A DNA stretch of 64,000 bases from Microbacterium protaetiae (GCF_004135285.1 NZ_CP035494.1:248001-312000), one strand, 5' to 3'; counted from the first letter of the stretch, positions 53,536 through 64,000 are shown. A program made the numbers and translations. The notes: a model not told the origin generated them from the sequence alone.

Positions 53536-54420
53536 TCACAGCGAAAGTGGGGTGGTCGACAGCACACTGAGCAGCATCGGTGCCACACCCAGCAGCAGAA
53601 AAGCCGGCAGCGTGCACACGCCCAGGGGCACCAGCAGCTTCGATGACAGTCGCGCCGCGCGCAGCCGCCCCTCGGTGCGAGCCCGGTGGCGGGCGAGTGC
53701 GGCCGCCGCGCGCAGCAGTTCGGCGGCCGGCACTCCGGCGCTGTGCGAAAGGGCGAGGATGCCGCGGGTCTCGGCATCGGGCGTTCCGGCGCCGGCAGCA
53801 GCGACGATCTGCTCCGCCCGCTGCAGAGACACGCCGCCCGACAGCGCGATGGCCATGAGATCTGCGCCCAGACCCGCCACGGCGTCATCGGGATCGGCTC
53901 GGCGCACGAGTCGGGCGTTCCAGCGCCGGGCGGCCAGGATCAGGCCGATGCCGGCGAGGGCACACACGATGCCGATCGGGTTCGTCACGAGGGTGCGCAG
54001 CGTGTCGAATCCCAGAAGCGCGCCCAGCGCCACGGCCACCAGCGGCAGCCACGACATGAGCCGGGCCGTGCCGGCTGGTTCGGCCAGCGCCACCTGCACC
54101 TCGTCGCGGGTGCGGGCTGCGTCCTGCAGCGCCGCGGCGATTCCCCGCAGGCTGTCGGCCAGCGGCGCCCCCACGGTCTCGGCGATGCGCCAGGCCGCGC
54201 CGACATCGCGCCACCCCGGCGTGGCCGCGATGGCCGTCGGCACGTCGGCGCCGTCGTCGATACGCGCGGCGACCAGGTCGGCCGCGGCATCCCCCGCCTC
54301 TGCCAGGTACCGCCATGCCGCAGCCGGCACGACACCGGCCTGCAGCAGCACCGCCAGCCGCAGCACGGTGCCGGCATCGGGGGTATGATCAGCGGCGGTG
54401 CCCCGCTTTCTCAGGCCCAT
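53536..54420 (-). CDS. Fused TadB/TadC-like inner-membrane platform protein
   Basis: 294 residues. Related loci have two consecutive platform genes, tadB and tadC, each with a T2SSF (GspF-like) domain. Here one protein holds a TadB-like half (about 15-165: LRLAVLLQAGVVPAAAWRYL, ETVGAPLADSLRGIAAAL) with helices at 130-150 and 155-175, and a TadC-like half (about 185-294: DLMAIALSGGVSLQRAEQI, HSAGVPAAELLRAAAAL) with a terminal helix. The ATG at 54420 overlaps tadA by 10 bases. Whether this is a true fusion or a divergent single-domain protein needs a profile search. Confidence 0.8.
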   Translation of the reverse strand: MGLRKRGTAADHTPDAGTVLRLAVLLQAGVVPAAAWRYLAEAGDAAADLVAARIDDGADVPTAIAATPGWRDVGAAWRIAETVGAPLADSLRGIAAALQDAARTRDEVQVALAEPAGTARLMSWLPLVAVALGALLGFDTLRTLVTNPIGIVCALAGIGLILAARRWNARLVRRADPDDAVAGLGADLMAIALSGGVSLQRAEQIVAAAGAGTPDAETRGILALSHSAGVPAAELLRAAAALARHRARTEGRLRAARLSSKLLVPLGVCTLPAFLLLGVAPMLLSVLSTTPLSL

Positions 54421-55427
54421 GGCAGCCCCTCCATGGCCAGGCGGCCCTCGCGCACGACCGGTCTGCCGGCCCCGGCAACGCGACGCACCCCGTCGCGCCC
54501 GCGGTGCAGATGGATGACGCACCCGATCGCGCTGGCCACTTGCCGGGCGAGCGCCGTATCGCTCATTCCGGCGAGGGCACCGAGCGCCTCAAGCCGCGCG
54601 GGCACATCGTCGAGGCCGTTCGCATGCAGTGTGCCGGCGCCGCCATCGTGGCCGGTGTTCAGGGCGCTGAGCAGCTCGCGGACTTCTTCGCCACGGCACT
54701 CGCCGACCACCAGTCGATCGGGACGCATGCGCAGCGCCTCACGCACCAGCCGGGCCAGCCCGATGCCGCCCGCGCCCTCGAGGTTGGCCTGCCGCGCCTC
54801 CAGCGCCACGTGGTGCGGGTGGTCGGGCGCCAGCTCGGCGACGTCTTCGATCGTCACGATGCGCTCCGTGGACGGCACCCGTGACAGCAGGGCCGACAGC
54901 AGCGTGGTCTTGCCGGTGCCCGCCGCACCGGTGATCAGCAGATTCTCGCGAGCCGCGATGAGCTGCTCAAGGCGCACTCGCCCGCCCGCATCGACCACGC
55001 CCGCTGCTTGCAGGCCCGGCAGGTCGAGCCGCGTGCGTCGCGGCACACGTACCGAGATCACTGTGCCGCCCCGTGACACGGGCGGAAGCACCGCGTGCAC
55101 GCGCATGCCGTGCTCCAGTCGCACATCCACGGCAGGATGGGCGTCGTCGATGTGGCGGCCTCCGAGCCCGATGAGCGCGACGGCGAGCTCGCGCACATCG
55201 CGCTCGGTCGCCCGCCAGCGCCCGGCGCGCTCGGCCCCGCGCCCGCGATCGACGAACAGCCCATCGGCCCCGTTCACGAACAGGTCGGTGACGTCGGGAT
55301 CGTCAAGGTATTCGGCCAACGGTTCCAGTACGGGATGCCGCGGCGCGGCCTCTGCCGCAACAGGAGCCACCGGCTGCGCGCCGCGCACGAACCCCTCGCG
55401 GGGGCGGACGACGAACGGCTCGGGCAT
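54411..55427 (-). CDS. tadA: TadA/CpaF-type pilus assembly ATPase
   Basis: 338-residue secretion ATPase of the type II/IV family that drives Flp pilus assembly. Walker A GAAGTGKTTLLSALL (about 160-172), Asp box in IVTIEDVAELAP, His box with LHANG, Walker B RLVVGECRG. Shorter N-terminal region than CpaF of other phyla. First gene of the minus-strand tad operon (tadA, TadBC, DUF4244, TadE, Rv3654c-like); the Ssd septum-site gene often found upstream is absent. Confidence 0.94.
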   Translation of the reverse strand: MPEPFVVRPREGFVRGAQPVAPVAAEAAPRHPVLEPLAEYLDDPDVTDLFVNGADGLFVDRGRGAERAGRWRATERDVRELAVALIGLGGRHIDDAHPAVDVRLEHGMRVHAVLPPVSRGGTVISVRVPRRTRLDLPGLQAAGVVDAGGRVRLEQLIAARENLLITGAAGTGKTTLLSALLSRVPSTERIVTIEDVAELAPDHPHHVALEARQANLEGAGGIGLARLVREALRMRPDRLVVGECRGEEVRELLSALNTGHDGGAGTLHANGLDDVPARLEALGALAGMSDTALARQVASAIGCVIHLHRGRDGVRRVAGAGRPVVREGRLAMEGLPWA

Positions 55428-55890
55428 GTTCCCGAATCTAGGCAGTCGCAGGGTGCGCGCAGGGGCGGATCGGGACATCCGTGGACAACTCGCGCACGGG
55501 CCGCGTCTGGGGAGGAAACCCTGCGCGGCGGGGAAACGCTGCGGGGAAACGCTGCGCAAGAGCGGGCGGAAAAGGAGGGCGGCATCCCATGGGGGGAATG
55601 GGATGCCGCCACGCGCAGCACCACAATCGGGGGGTGGTCGGGTGCCGCAATGCCAGAATCGAATGTTCGGCCGAGGATGAGCTTACGCACTTTCTGCCTA
55701 CCCGCCAAACATATCCGCCGACCGGGGTGCGATATATCGGGTTCCGATTTCCTCATCTCCGAGGGGTGGACAGCGACAGCGGCCACCCACTATCGGAGGT
55801 AGTCGCACCCAGAGACCCGGAGTAGATTGACCCCGGCCCGGGCGACACCTGACGTCGCCACATGCCCGTCCATTCGCAAAGGAGCGCACA
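55428..55890. other. 463-base divergent promoter region of tadA and acs
   Basis: No gene seen. Left part (55505-55560) has the repeated word GGGGAAACGCTGC (twice, with a third degenerate copy). A strong hairpin lies at 55578-55610. Right part (about 55745-55810) can fold with GGGTGG/CCACCC inside CCGAT/ATCGG. A -10-like TAGATT sits at 55823-55828, 62 bases before acs. Confidence 0.5.
55578..55610. other. Perfect 13-bp hairpin between tadA and acs
   Basis: GGCGGCATCCCAT/ATGGGATGCCGCC with a 7-base GGGGGGA loop and no U run on either side. It is about 150 bases upstream of tadA and 280 upstream of acs, far from any gene end, so a leader or regulatory structure is more likely than a terminator. 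Confidence 0.6.
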
Positions 55891-57857
<1,967 letters not shown>

Positions 57858-57874
57858 CGGCGCACGACGGCTGA

Positions 57875-57914
57875 GCGGCGGCGGGGTCTGGAGTCACGGC
57901 CCCGCCGCCGCTTT
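57875..57914 (+). terminator. acs terminator
   Basis: Perfect 12-bp stem GCGGCGGCGGGG/CCCCGCCGCCGC with a 13-base loop followed by TTT, 18 bases beyond the in-frame stop of the repaired acs reading frame. Its position supports the TAA at 57855 as the real gene end. Confidence 0.85.
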
Positions 57915-57948
57915 GCGCAGCGACCACGGTCAGGTGACAGCCCGGGAC

Positions 57949-58048
57949 GTGCACCAACTCAGTCTGGGCGAGGCCGGGGTGGCTGCCGAACCGCGAAATC
58001 CTGCCGCGCACGTCGCGGCTGCCTCGCGTTCAGACTGAGTTAGTGCAC
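57949..58048. repeat. 18-bp inverted repeat (large stem-loop)
   Basis: GTGCACCAACTCAGTCTG (57949-57966) and CAGACTGAGTTAGTGCAC (58031-58048) pair at 17 of 18 positions around 64 bases. A short inner pair (GCGAGGC/GCCTCGC) can extend it. It lies between acs and the convergent RidA gene; see findings. Confidence 0.85.
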
Positions 58049-58082
58049 GGGGCGGGCGCGCAAGACCTGCGGCGGCGCACCG

Positions 58083-58544
58083 TCAGCGGTCGAAGCTGAA
58101 GACGACCTCGACCTCGACGGGGGAATCCAGCGGCAGCACCGGGGCGGCAACGGCAGAGCGCGCGTGACGTCCAGCCTCGCCGAACACGTCGCCGAGCAGG
58201 TCACTCGCGCCATTGATGACACCAGGCTGCCCGGTGAAGTCGGGAGTGGATGCCACGAACCCGACGACCTTCACCACACCGGTCAGGCGGTCCACGCCCC
58301 CGACGGCAGCGGCCGCCGCGGCGACGGCGTTCAACGCCGACTGACGGGCATAGCCTCGTGCGTCGTCGGCCGAGACCTCTGCACCGACTTTTCCGGTCGC
58401 CGGCAGCTTGCCGCCGACCATGGGCAGTTGACCCGAGGTGTAAACGAGGTCGCCGTGCACCACGGCGGGGATATAGGCGGCCACCGGCGGGACCACCTCG
58501 GGCAACTCGATGCCCAATTCGGCAAGCGTCTGGGTCACGGTCAT
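58083..58544 (-). CDS. ridA: RidA family deaminase
   Basis: 153 residues. RidA proteins hydrolyse reactive enamine/imine intermediates made by PLP enzymes, protecting the cell. The family core is present (YTSGQLPMV, LNAVAAAAAAVGG, VVGFVASTPDF, RSAVAAPVLPLDSPVEVEVV), with Arg in GRHARSAV at the substrate-carboxylate position. ATG at 58544 with GAGGAG about 8 bases upstream, following the DUF4177 gene directly. Longer than the 130-residue type, resembling the YjgF-like Rid2/3 subgroup. Confidence 0.9.
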   Translation of the reverse strand: MTVTQTLAELGIELPEVVPPVAAYIPAVVHGDLVYTSGQLPMVGGKLPATGKVGAEVSADDARGYARQSALNAVAAAAAAVGGVDRLTGVVKVVGFVASTPDFTGQPGVINGASDLLGDVFGEAGRHARSAVAAPVLPLDSPVEVEVVFSFDR

Positions 58545-58545
58545 G

Positions 58546-58761
58546 TCAGTTCTCCTCGAACTGCCGCGCGGCGTCGGCCGCGGCACCCAGTCCGGCATTC
58601 GCCGATCCGCCGCCGGCCGGGCGTTTGAAGTAGGCGACGAGGCCGCCCTCGGGTCCCGGGACGACCTGCACGAGCTCCCAGCCCTGCTTGCCCCAGTTGT
58701 TGAGGATGGCCGCGGTGTTGTGGATCACGAGCGGCGTGGTCAGATATTCCCAGGCGGTCAT
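58546..58761 (-). CDS. DUF4177 small protein
   Basis: 71 residues. N-terminal half WEYLTTPLVIHNTAAILNNWGKQGWELVQVVPGPE fits DUF4177: two strands around a helix with the conserved GWELV. The rest is a flexible Gly/Ala tail. Function unknown. Its stop is 1 base from the ridA start, so they are co-translated; together they form a two-gene operon divergent from the penicillin-binding protein gene. Confidence 0.85.
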   Translation of the reverse strand: MTAWEYLTTPLVIHNTAAILNNWGKQGWELVQVVPGPEGGLVAYFKRPAGGGSANAGLGAAADAARQFEEN

Positions 58762-58855
58762 CGCGGCGGTGGCTCCTTCGTCGTGGTGATTTCACAGGAC
58801 TTGCGACGGGGATGCCTGGAGGCTTCGCCCAGCAATCTCCTTTACGATCAAGCCT

Positions 58856-61507
58856 ATGCCCCACTCGAAACGGACGGCTTCTGGCGTGCTCGGCGGCGTT
58901 CTCGGCCTCATCGGTCTGAGTGCTGTCGCCGGAGTCCTGATCACTGCGACGGTCACCCCCGCCGTCGCCGTCACCAGTGCCGCTGCCAGCGGCGCGATCG
59001 ACATGTTCAACAACCTGCCGAGCGTGCTGAACATCGACAAGCTGATCCTGCCGTCGAAGATCTACTACACCGACGACAAGGGCAAGAACACCCTGATGGC
59101 GACGTACTACGACCAGAACAGAACTCCGGTGGAGTTCGACGAGGTCAACACCGTCATGTACGACGCGCTGCTCTCCAGCGAAGATCCGCGTTTCTACGAG
59201 CATGGCGGCATCGACCTGATGGGAACGGCGCGAGCACTGCTGTCGAACATCAAGGGCGGCTCGCAGACCCAGGGTGGCTCCTCGATCAGCCAGCAGTACG
59301 TCAAGAACGTGCAGTTGAACAAGTGCTACTGGGAAGCCGAAGACGACGACGCGCTCAATGCCTGCTGGCTCAAAGCCAGTGACAGCGACGGCGCCGACGG
59401 ATACCAGCGCAAGCTGCAGGAGATGCGGTACGCGATCTCGCTCGAGCAGCGCTATTCGAAGAACGACATTCTGCTGGGCTACCTCAACATCGCCAACTTC
59501 GGCGGAACGACCTACGGCATCGAAGCCGCCGCATGGCGCTACTTCGGGGTGCACGCGAAGGATTTGAACCTCGCGCAGGCGGCGACCCTGGCCGGAATGG
59601 TGCAGAACCCGAACACCTATCGCATCGACATGAAGGACGGATCGGTCACCGACGCCGACGGCAACGGTGTGAACTCTGAGGCCGACGGCTACAAGCTCAC
59701 CAAGGCACGGCAGGTCTATGTGCTGGATCGCATGCTCAAGGACGGCAAGATCACGCAGAAGGAGCACGACGAGGCGGTCAAGGCGAAGATCGTCCCGAAG
59801 ATCAAGTCGGCCAAGAACGGATGCGCGGCCGGGTCGGCAGCCTACTTCTGCGCCTACGTCACCGCCGTGGTCAAGAACGACAAGTCGATCGGCGCGGATC
59901 TGCTTCAAAAGGGCGGTCTGAACATCTACACGACGCTGGACCCCGCCGTGCAGAAGGCTGCACAGAAAGCGCAGGACGACTGGGCGCCGTCGTACCAGGA
60001 CAACATGCAGTTCGGGGCGACCTCGGTCAGCGTCGAAGTCGGCACCGGTCGCGTACTGGCGATGGCGCAGAACACCGACTACGTCGCCGGCGGCAAGGCC
60101 AAGAATGGCGAGTCGTCGATCGTCTATGCCGGCTCATCCAAGCTCGGCGGCTCAGGCGGCTTCGCCGCCGGGTCGACATTCAAACTCTTCACCCTTCTGG
60201 ACTGGCTCGAACAAGGGAAATCGCTCAACCAAGTTGTTGACGGCCGAACGATCACTCGAACTGACTGGACCGACCGCTGCGTCGCCGGTGGCACATGGAA
60301 GGCCGCGGCCGATACCGGAAACTACAACAACGAGGCCGGACGGTTCGGCACTCCGATGTCTTTCACGAAACAGTCGCTGAACTCGGGCTTCATGGGGATG
60401 GCGTACCAGCTCGATCTCTGCGATATCGGTAACGTCGCCGAGCGACTGGGCGTTACCCTCGCGAATGGCAAGCCGATTCCTCTGACGTTGGATGGCACGA
60501 GCACGGACCCGGCAGAAAAGCCTGCCCCCAACGAGGTCATCGGTTCAGACAATGTGTCCCCGCTGGCGATGGCTGCTGCCTACGCCACTGTCGCGAACAA
60601 GGGCGTGTACTGCCAGCCGAAGGTCATCGACAAGATCACCGACTCCGACGGAAACGACGTGGAGATCCCGAAGACCACGTGTGAGCAGGTACTCGACCCG
60701 AAGGTCGCCGCCACCGCGGCATACGCCTTGAAGGGCCCGCTGTCACAGGGTGGTTCGGGTGCTCTCGGCAACCCGTGGGATGGCACCGAACTCATCGGCA
60801 AGACCGGTACGAACGAATATACGCAGACCTGGCTGATCACCTCCAACACGAAGGTGACCACAGCCAACTGGGTCGGCAACGTCGACGGTGGTTTCAAGAC
60901 GAAACCCGACATCTTCCACCGCTACTACAAGGGGTACCAGCTGTCGAGCCTGCGCTATCCGATCGCGAAGAGCATCCAGGCTGCCATCGACAAGATCTAC
61001 AAGGGTGGCTCGTTCCCCCAGCCCGATTCGACCCTGACCCGTCAGGTGCTGGTGAATCTGCCCGACGTGGTGGGCATGTCGGTCGATGACGCGACGAAGA
61101 AACTCGAGAACGCCGGTTTCCAGGTGAAGGTCGGCTCCGATGTCGACTCCGATCAGGCAAAGGGCCTGGTGGGTGAGCAGAGCCCGAAGGCAGGCAAGAC
61201 CGCGGGCGGCACCACCGTGACGCTCAGCCCGAGCAACGGTCAGGGCATCAAGGTGCCGGATGTCTCCGGCCAGCAGCCAGAACAGGCTGTCGCCTACCTG
61301 CGCAGCATCGGGTTCAGCACCGTCACCGCGACCTGCGAACAGAAGGACGATGCCGACGGCACCGTCAACGGCACCGATCCGGCCGCCGGCACCATGGCCG
61401 GACCCACCACCGCCGTTACGGTGAAATACGCCTCCGACACGTGCGGCGGCGGGCCCGGCGGGGCCCCCGGCGGCGGCGGCAACGACGACGGCGGCCGCGG
61501 CCACTGA
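58856..61507 (+). CDS. Class A penicillin-binding protein with PASTA domains
   Basis: 883-residue bifunctional peptidoglycan synthase. Membrane helix (about 12-34); glycosyltransferase GT51 domain with SSEDPRFYEHGG (catalytic Glu 109) and GGSSISQQYVKN; transpeptidase domain with SxxK in GSTFKLFT (about 440), an SxN-type SLNSGF and KTGTNEYTQTW; two PASTA domains (about 735-865) and a Gly/Asp-rich end. PASTA domains bind muropeptides and PBP regulators such as PknB. Close paralogue of the partial gene at 62488. Its stop overlaps the metallophosphoesterase start (TGATG). Confidence 0.95.
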   Translation: MPHSKRTASGVLGGVLGLIGLSAVAGVLITATVTPAVAVTSAAASGAIDMFNNLPSVLNIDKLILPSKIYYTDDKGKNTLMATYYDQNRTPVEFDEVNTVMYDALLSSEDPRFYEHGGIDLMGTARALLSNIKGGSQTQGGSSISQQYVKNVQLNKCYWEAEDDDALNACWLKASDSDGADGYQRKLQEMRYAISLEQRYSKNDILLGYLNIANFGGTTYGIEAAAWRYFGVHAKDLNLAQAATLAGMVQNPNTYRIDMKDGSVTDADGNGVNSEADGYKLTKARQVYVLDRMLKDGKITQKEHDEAVKAKIVPKIKSAKNGCAAGSAAYFCAYVTAVVKNDKSIGADLLQKGGLNIYTTLDPAVQKAAQKAQDDWAPSYQDNMQFGATSVSVEVGTGRVLAMAQNTDYVAGGKAKNGESSIVYAGSSKLGGSGGFAAGSTFKLFTLLDWLEQGKSLNQVVDGRTITRTDWTDRCVAGGTWKAAADTGNYNNEAGRFGTPMSFTKQSLNSGFMGMAYQLDLCDIGNVAERLGVTLANGKPIPLTLDGTSTDPAEKPAPNEVIGSDNVSPLAMAAAYATVANKGVYCQPKVIDKITDSDGNDVEIPKTTCEQVLDPKVAATAAYALKGPLSQGGSGALGNPWDGTELIGKTGTNEYTQTWLITSNTKVTTANWVGNVDGGFKTKPDIFHRYYKGYQLSSLRYPIAKSIQAAIDKIYKGGSFPQPDSTLTRQVLVNLPDVVGMSVDDATKKLENAGFQVKVGSDVDSDQAKGLVGEQSPKAGKTAGGTTVTLSPSNGQGIKVPDVSGQQPEQAVAYLRSIGFSTVTATCEQKDDADGTVNGTDPAAGTMAGPTTAVTVKYASDTCGGGPGGAPGGGGNDDGGRGH

Positions 61508-62436
61508 TGGCCGGCACCTCGAACGCCCGCACCGCCCTCACCGTGCTCGGCACGGTGGGGGCGGTCGGTGTCGGCGCTGCAGTGTGGGGCATCGGCATCG
61601 AACGCCACCTCTACACCGTGCGTCACCATGAGCTGCGGGTACTCCCCCAGGGCGCCGCGCCGATTCGGGTGCTGCACCTCTCCGACGCGCACATGGCCCC
61701 CTGGCAGCACCGCAAGCAGCGCTGGATCGCCTCGCTTGCGGCCTTGCACCCCGACGTCATCGTCAACACCGGTGACAACATCGGCCATGTCGACGGGCTT
61801 GACGGCATTCGCGCCGCGTTCGCGCCGTTCCGCGGCATCCCGGGCCTGTTCGTGCACGGGTCGAACGACCATGTCGCACCGGCACCACGCAATCCGTTCA
61901 AGTACTTTCTCGGCCCCAGTGAGCACATTCCACGAGCGCAGAACATGGATGCCGCTGCCCTCGACGCTTTCCTCACCGATGACCTCGGCTGGACCGACGT
62001 CAACAACGCCGCCGGCTCCCTCGTCGTGAAGGGGCTGCGCATCGACGCGTTCGGCGTCAGCGACGCGCACCGCGACTGGGACCGGCTCGAAGACCTTCCG
62101 CCGGCCATCGACAGCCTCGGCGCCGGTGCCGACCTGTCGTGGGGCGTCACGCACGCTCCCTACCGGCGGGTGCTCGACACCTTCACCGACCTCGGCGCCG
62201 ACATCCTGTTCGGCGGGCACACGCACGGCGGCCAGGTTCGCATTCCGTTCTCGCCGAAGGCGCTCGTGGCCAACTGCGACATCCCGCTCGACCAAGCACG
62301 CGGACTGTCCGCCTGGACCCATGACGCACGCACGGTGCCCTTGAACGTCAGCGCGGGTATCGGTCACTCGATCTATGCTCCGGTGCGGTTCGGGTGCCGC
62401 CCCGAGGTGTCACTGATCACACTTCGTGCGCGGTGA
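61507..62436 (+). CDS. Metallophosphoesterase
   Basis: 309 residues. N-terminal membrane helix (about 10-28), then a calcineurin-like phosphoesterase domain with all metal-binding motifs: D-x-H in LSDAHM, GDN in NTGDNIGH, GSNDH, and GGHTHGG. Such YkuE-type enzymes may act on lipid or wall phosphate esters; substrate unknown. Coupled to the PBP upstream by a TGATG overlap, and followed after about 50 bases by a second PBP, so a link to wall synthesis is likely. Confidence 0.93.
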   Translation: MAGTSNARTALTVLGTVGAVGVGAAVWGIGIERHLYTVRHHELRVLPQGAAPIRVLHLSDAHMAPWQHRKQRWIASLAALHPDVIVNTGDNIGHVDGLDGIRAAFAPFRGIPGLFVHGSNDHVAPAPRNPFKYFLGPSEHIPRAQNMDAAALDAFLTDDLGWTDVNNAAGSLVVKGLRIDAFGVSDAHRDWDRLEDLPPAIDSLGAGADLSWGVTHAPYRRVLDTFTDLGADILFGGHTHGGQVRIPFSPKALVANCDIPLDQARGLSAWTHDARTVPLNVSAGIGHSIYAPVRFGCRPEVSLITLRAR

Positions 62437-62487
62437 CACGGCGCGGCATCCACCCGACACTCAGCATGCGGGAATAACGTCACAGAG

Positions 62488-64000
62488 GTGTCATCCAGCA
62501 AGTGGCCGAGCTTTCGCCGCACCACCGCCGGGGTCATCGGCGGTCTGGTGGGCCTTGTCGCGCTCGGTGTGATCGCCGCCATGCTGATCACCGCCGCGCT
62601 GACACCGGCGATCGCGTTGACCAGCGCCGGCGCCACCAGCGCCATCACCACGTTCGACAATCTGCCCAGCAAACTGCAGATCAACAAGTTGCAATTACCC
62701 ACGACGATCTACGCGAAGGATCCGTCAACGGGAAAGCAGAAGGTTCTCACGAGCTTCTACGATCAGAACCGGGTTCCGGTCACATTCACGCAGGTCGCCC
62801 CGGTCATGTACGACGCCATCCTTTCCAGCGAAGACCCACGCTTCTACAACGAGGGCGGCATCGACCTGAACGGCACAGCCCGGGCGATCCTGTCGAACGT
62901 GCGTGGTGACAGTGACCTGCAGGGCGGTTCGACCATCAGCCAGCAGTACGTGAAGAACGTGCTGGTGCAGGACTGCTATGCCACAGTCGAAGACCAGAAA
63001 GGCCTCACTCAAGACAAGCGAGAGGCCGAGCTGCGCGATTGCTATGTGCAGGCGACGAACGACGAGGGGCCCGACGGGTACGCCCGCAAGCTGCAGGAGA
63101 TGCGCTATGCCATCGCCCTCTCGCAGCGGTACTCGAAGAACGACATTCTCGTCGGCTACCTCAACATCGCCAACTTCGGCGGCGTGACCTACGGCATCGA
63201 AGCGGCAGCGGAGTACTACTTCGGCGTGCACGCCAAGGATCTGAGCCTGTCGCAGGCGGCCACCCTGGCCGGCATGGTGCAGAACCCCAACACCTATCGC
63301 ATCGACTTGAAGGCGAACGAGGCCAACGGCGAGGCGAATCACTACGCGCTGACCAAGAAGCGTCAGCAGTACGTACTGCACCAGATGCTCGAAGAAGGCA
63401 AGATCACCCAAGATCAGTACGAGAAGGCAGTGAAGGCTCCGATCACGCCGCACATCACGTATCCGAAGTCCGGATGCGCTTTGACCGATGCCCCCTACTT
63501 CTGCGAATACGTCACCTCGATCATCCGGAACGATCCGGCGTTCGGCAAGACAGCGGCAGACCGCGAGCAGGCTCTGCGCCAGGGCGGACTGAATGTGTAC
63601 ACGACCCTGGACTGGCGACTGCAGAGGGTCGCGCAGTCGACGGTGTCGAAGTACGCACCGGCGAAGCAGTCCGGTTTCACGTACGGATCGACGATCGTGA
63701 ACGTGCAGCCGTCGACGGGCGCGATCATGTCCATAGCGCAGAACACGCACTACGACGTGAACGCGGCGCCGGGCAAGACCTCGATCGTGTATGCCGGGGG
63801 GTATGACCAGGGCAACAAATACGGTTTCGCCCCCGGATCATCGTTCAAGCTGTTCACTCTGTTGGCGTGGCTGCAGGCCGGACACTCGCTCAACGAGGTC
63901 GTGAACGGCACCGTACGGGTCATCCCACACTTGAAGAACTCGTGCCAGGGTGACTGGACGAACTTCTCGAACACTGTGGTCGGCAATTATCGGAACGAGC
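62488..64000 (+). CDS. Second class A penicillin-binding protein (cut off by window end)
   Basis: Open frame from the GTG at 62488 through the last base; at least 504 residues visible. Same layout as the PBP at 58856: membrane helix (about 15-37), GT51 with SSEDPRFYNEGG and GGSTISQQYVKN, GYARKLQEMRYAIALSQRYS, and the start of a transpeptidase domain with SxxK in GSSFKLFT (about 451). In the first GT51 motif the usual His is Glu (FYNEGG against FYEHGG in the paralogue). The ribosome-binding site is weak (CAGAGG overlaps the start), so the start is uncertain. PASTA domains, if any, lie outside. Confidence 0.93.
   Translation, partial: MSSSKWPSFRRTTAGVIGGLVGLVALGVIAAMLITAALTPAIALTSAGATSAITTFDNLPSKLQINKLQLPTTIYAKDPSTGKQKVLTSFYDQNRVPVTFTQVAPVMYDAILSSEDPRFYNEGGIDLNGTARAILSNVRGDSDLQGGSTISQQYVKNVLVQDCYATVEDQKGLTQDKREAELRDCYVQATNDEGPDGYARKLQEMRYAIALSQRYSKNDILVGYLNIANFGGVTYGIEAAAEYYFGVHAKDLSLSQAATLAGMVQNPNTYRIDLKANEANGEANHYALTKKRQQYVLHQMLEEGKITQDQYEKAVKAPITPHITYPKSGCALTDAPYFCEYVTSIIRNDPAFGKTAADREQALRQGGLNVYTTLDWRLQRVAQSTVSKYAPAKQSGFTYGSTIVNVQPSTGAIMSIAQNTHYDVNAAPGKTSIVYAGGYDQGNKYGFAPGSSFKLFTLLAWLQAGHSLNEVVNGTVRVIPHLKNSCQGDWTNFSNTVVGNYRNE

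Noticed and set aside
58541..59908. 455-residue frame antisense to the PBP and DUF4177 genes
   Set aside because: Shadow of strongly supported genes; no start signal or domain.

Overview
The window is dense, GC-rich actinobacterial chromosome with many GTG starts and ATGA/GTGA overlaps. The gene content (TadE/DUF4244 pili, CarD, LpqE, SenX3-RegX3, GlnR, WXG100, MutT1 next to Ppk, VirR-like LytR_C) points to the Microbacteriaceae, most likely Microbacterium or a close relative. This placement is inferred from gene families and gene order; no database was searched. No phage, insertion sequence, integrase or CRISPR array was seen, so this looks like core chromosome.

Layout. 1-5.9 kb: end of a sensor kinase, a WXG100 protein, groEL with two CIRCE operators and a strong terminator, the DUF3263/LytR_C pair, DUF2332. 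5.9-9.5 kb: msrB and a nitroreductase-like gene, a 1 kb nested tandem repeat, GNAT, PLDc_N/SHOCT and DUF2188 genes, tRNA-Thr(UGU). 9.5-18.6 kb: a DsbA-like protein without its CxxC, a MalK/UgpC-type ATPase, DUF4032, an NAD(P)-binding protein, then the block lpqE / carD-ispF-cysS-rlmB, which follows the mycobacterial order but lacks ispD and has an inverted 20-bp repeat array between ispF and cysS. 18.6-25 kb: senX3-regX3 divergent from phoU across a PHO-box cluster, gpmA, a methyltransferase-like gene, YgfZ and FABP genes and small membrane proteins. 25-33 kb: glnR, ppk, mutT1, then PHO box and pstSCAB. The RegX3 operators, PhoU, Pst and Ppk form one phosphate-sensing, uptake and polyphosphate-storage region. 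33-45 kb: PabC-like protein, a candidate structured RNA, AraC/VOC pair, an NmrA-like protein fused to a degenerate kinase ATPase domain, a tRNA-Lys with an abnormal T arm, a diacylglycerol kinase-like gene, two fatty-acid desaturases around a cold-shock gene, pncA and an MMPL transporter.

45-64 kb: tRNA-Thr(CGU); topA-tmk-holB-secreted peptidase as one minus-strand series interrupted by repeat arrays; a compact Tad pilus operon with a fused TadB/TadC; acs with a one-base frameshift; RidA; and two class A penicillin-binding proteins on either side of a metallophosphoesterase, the second cut off by the window end.

The most unusual large-scale feature is a set of intergenic tandem-repeat arrays at four sites (about 7.0-8.0, 16.5-16.9, 48.2-49.0 and 52.5-52.6 kb). 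Their sequences are unrelated, but most units are close to 20 bp, three are almost free of T on one strand, and two contain copies of the neighbouring gene's 3' end including its stop codon. Single genes of note: a probable CTG start for ispF, the acs frameshift, the Cys-less DsbA-like protein, the NmrA/ATPase fusion and the odd tRNA-Lys.
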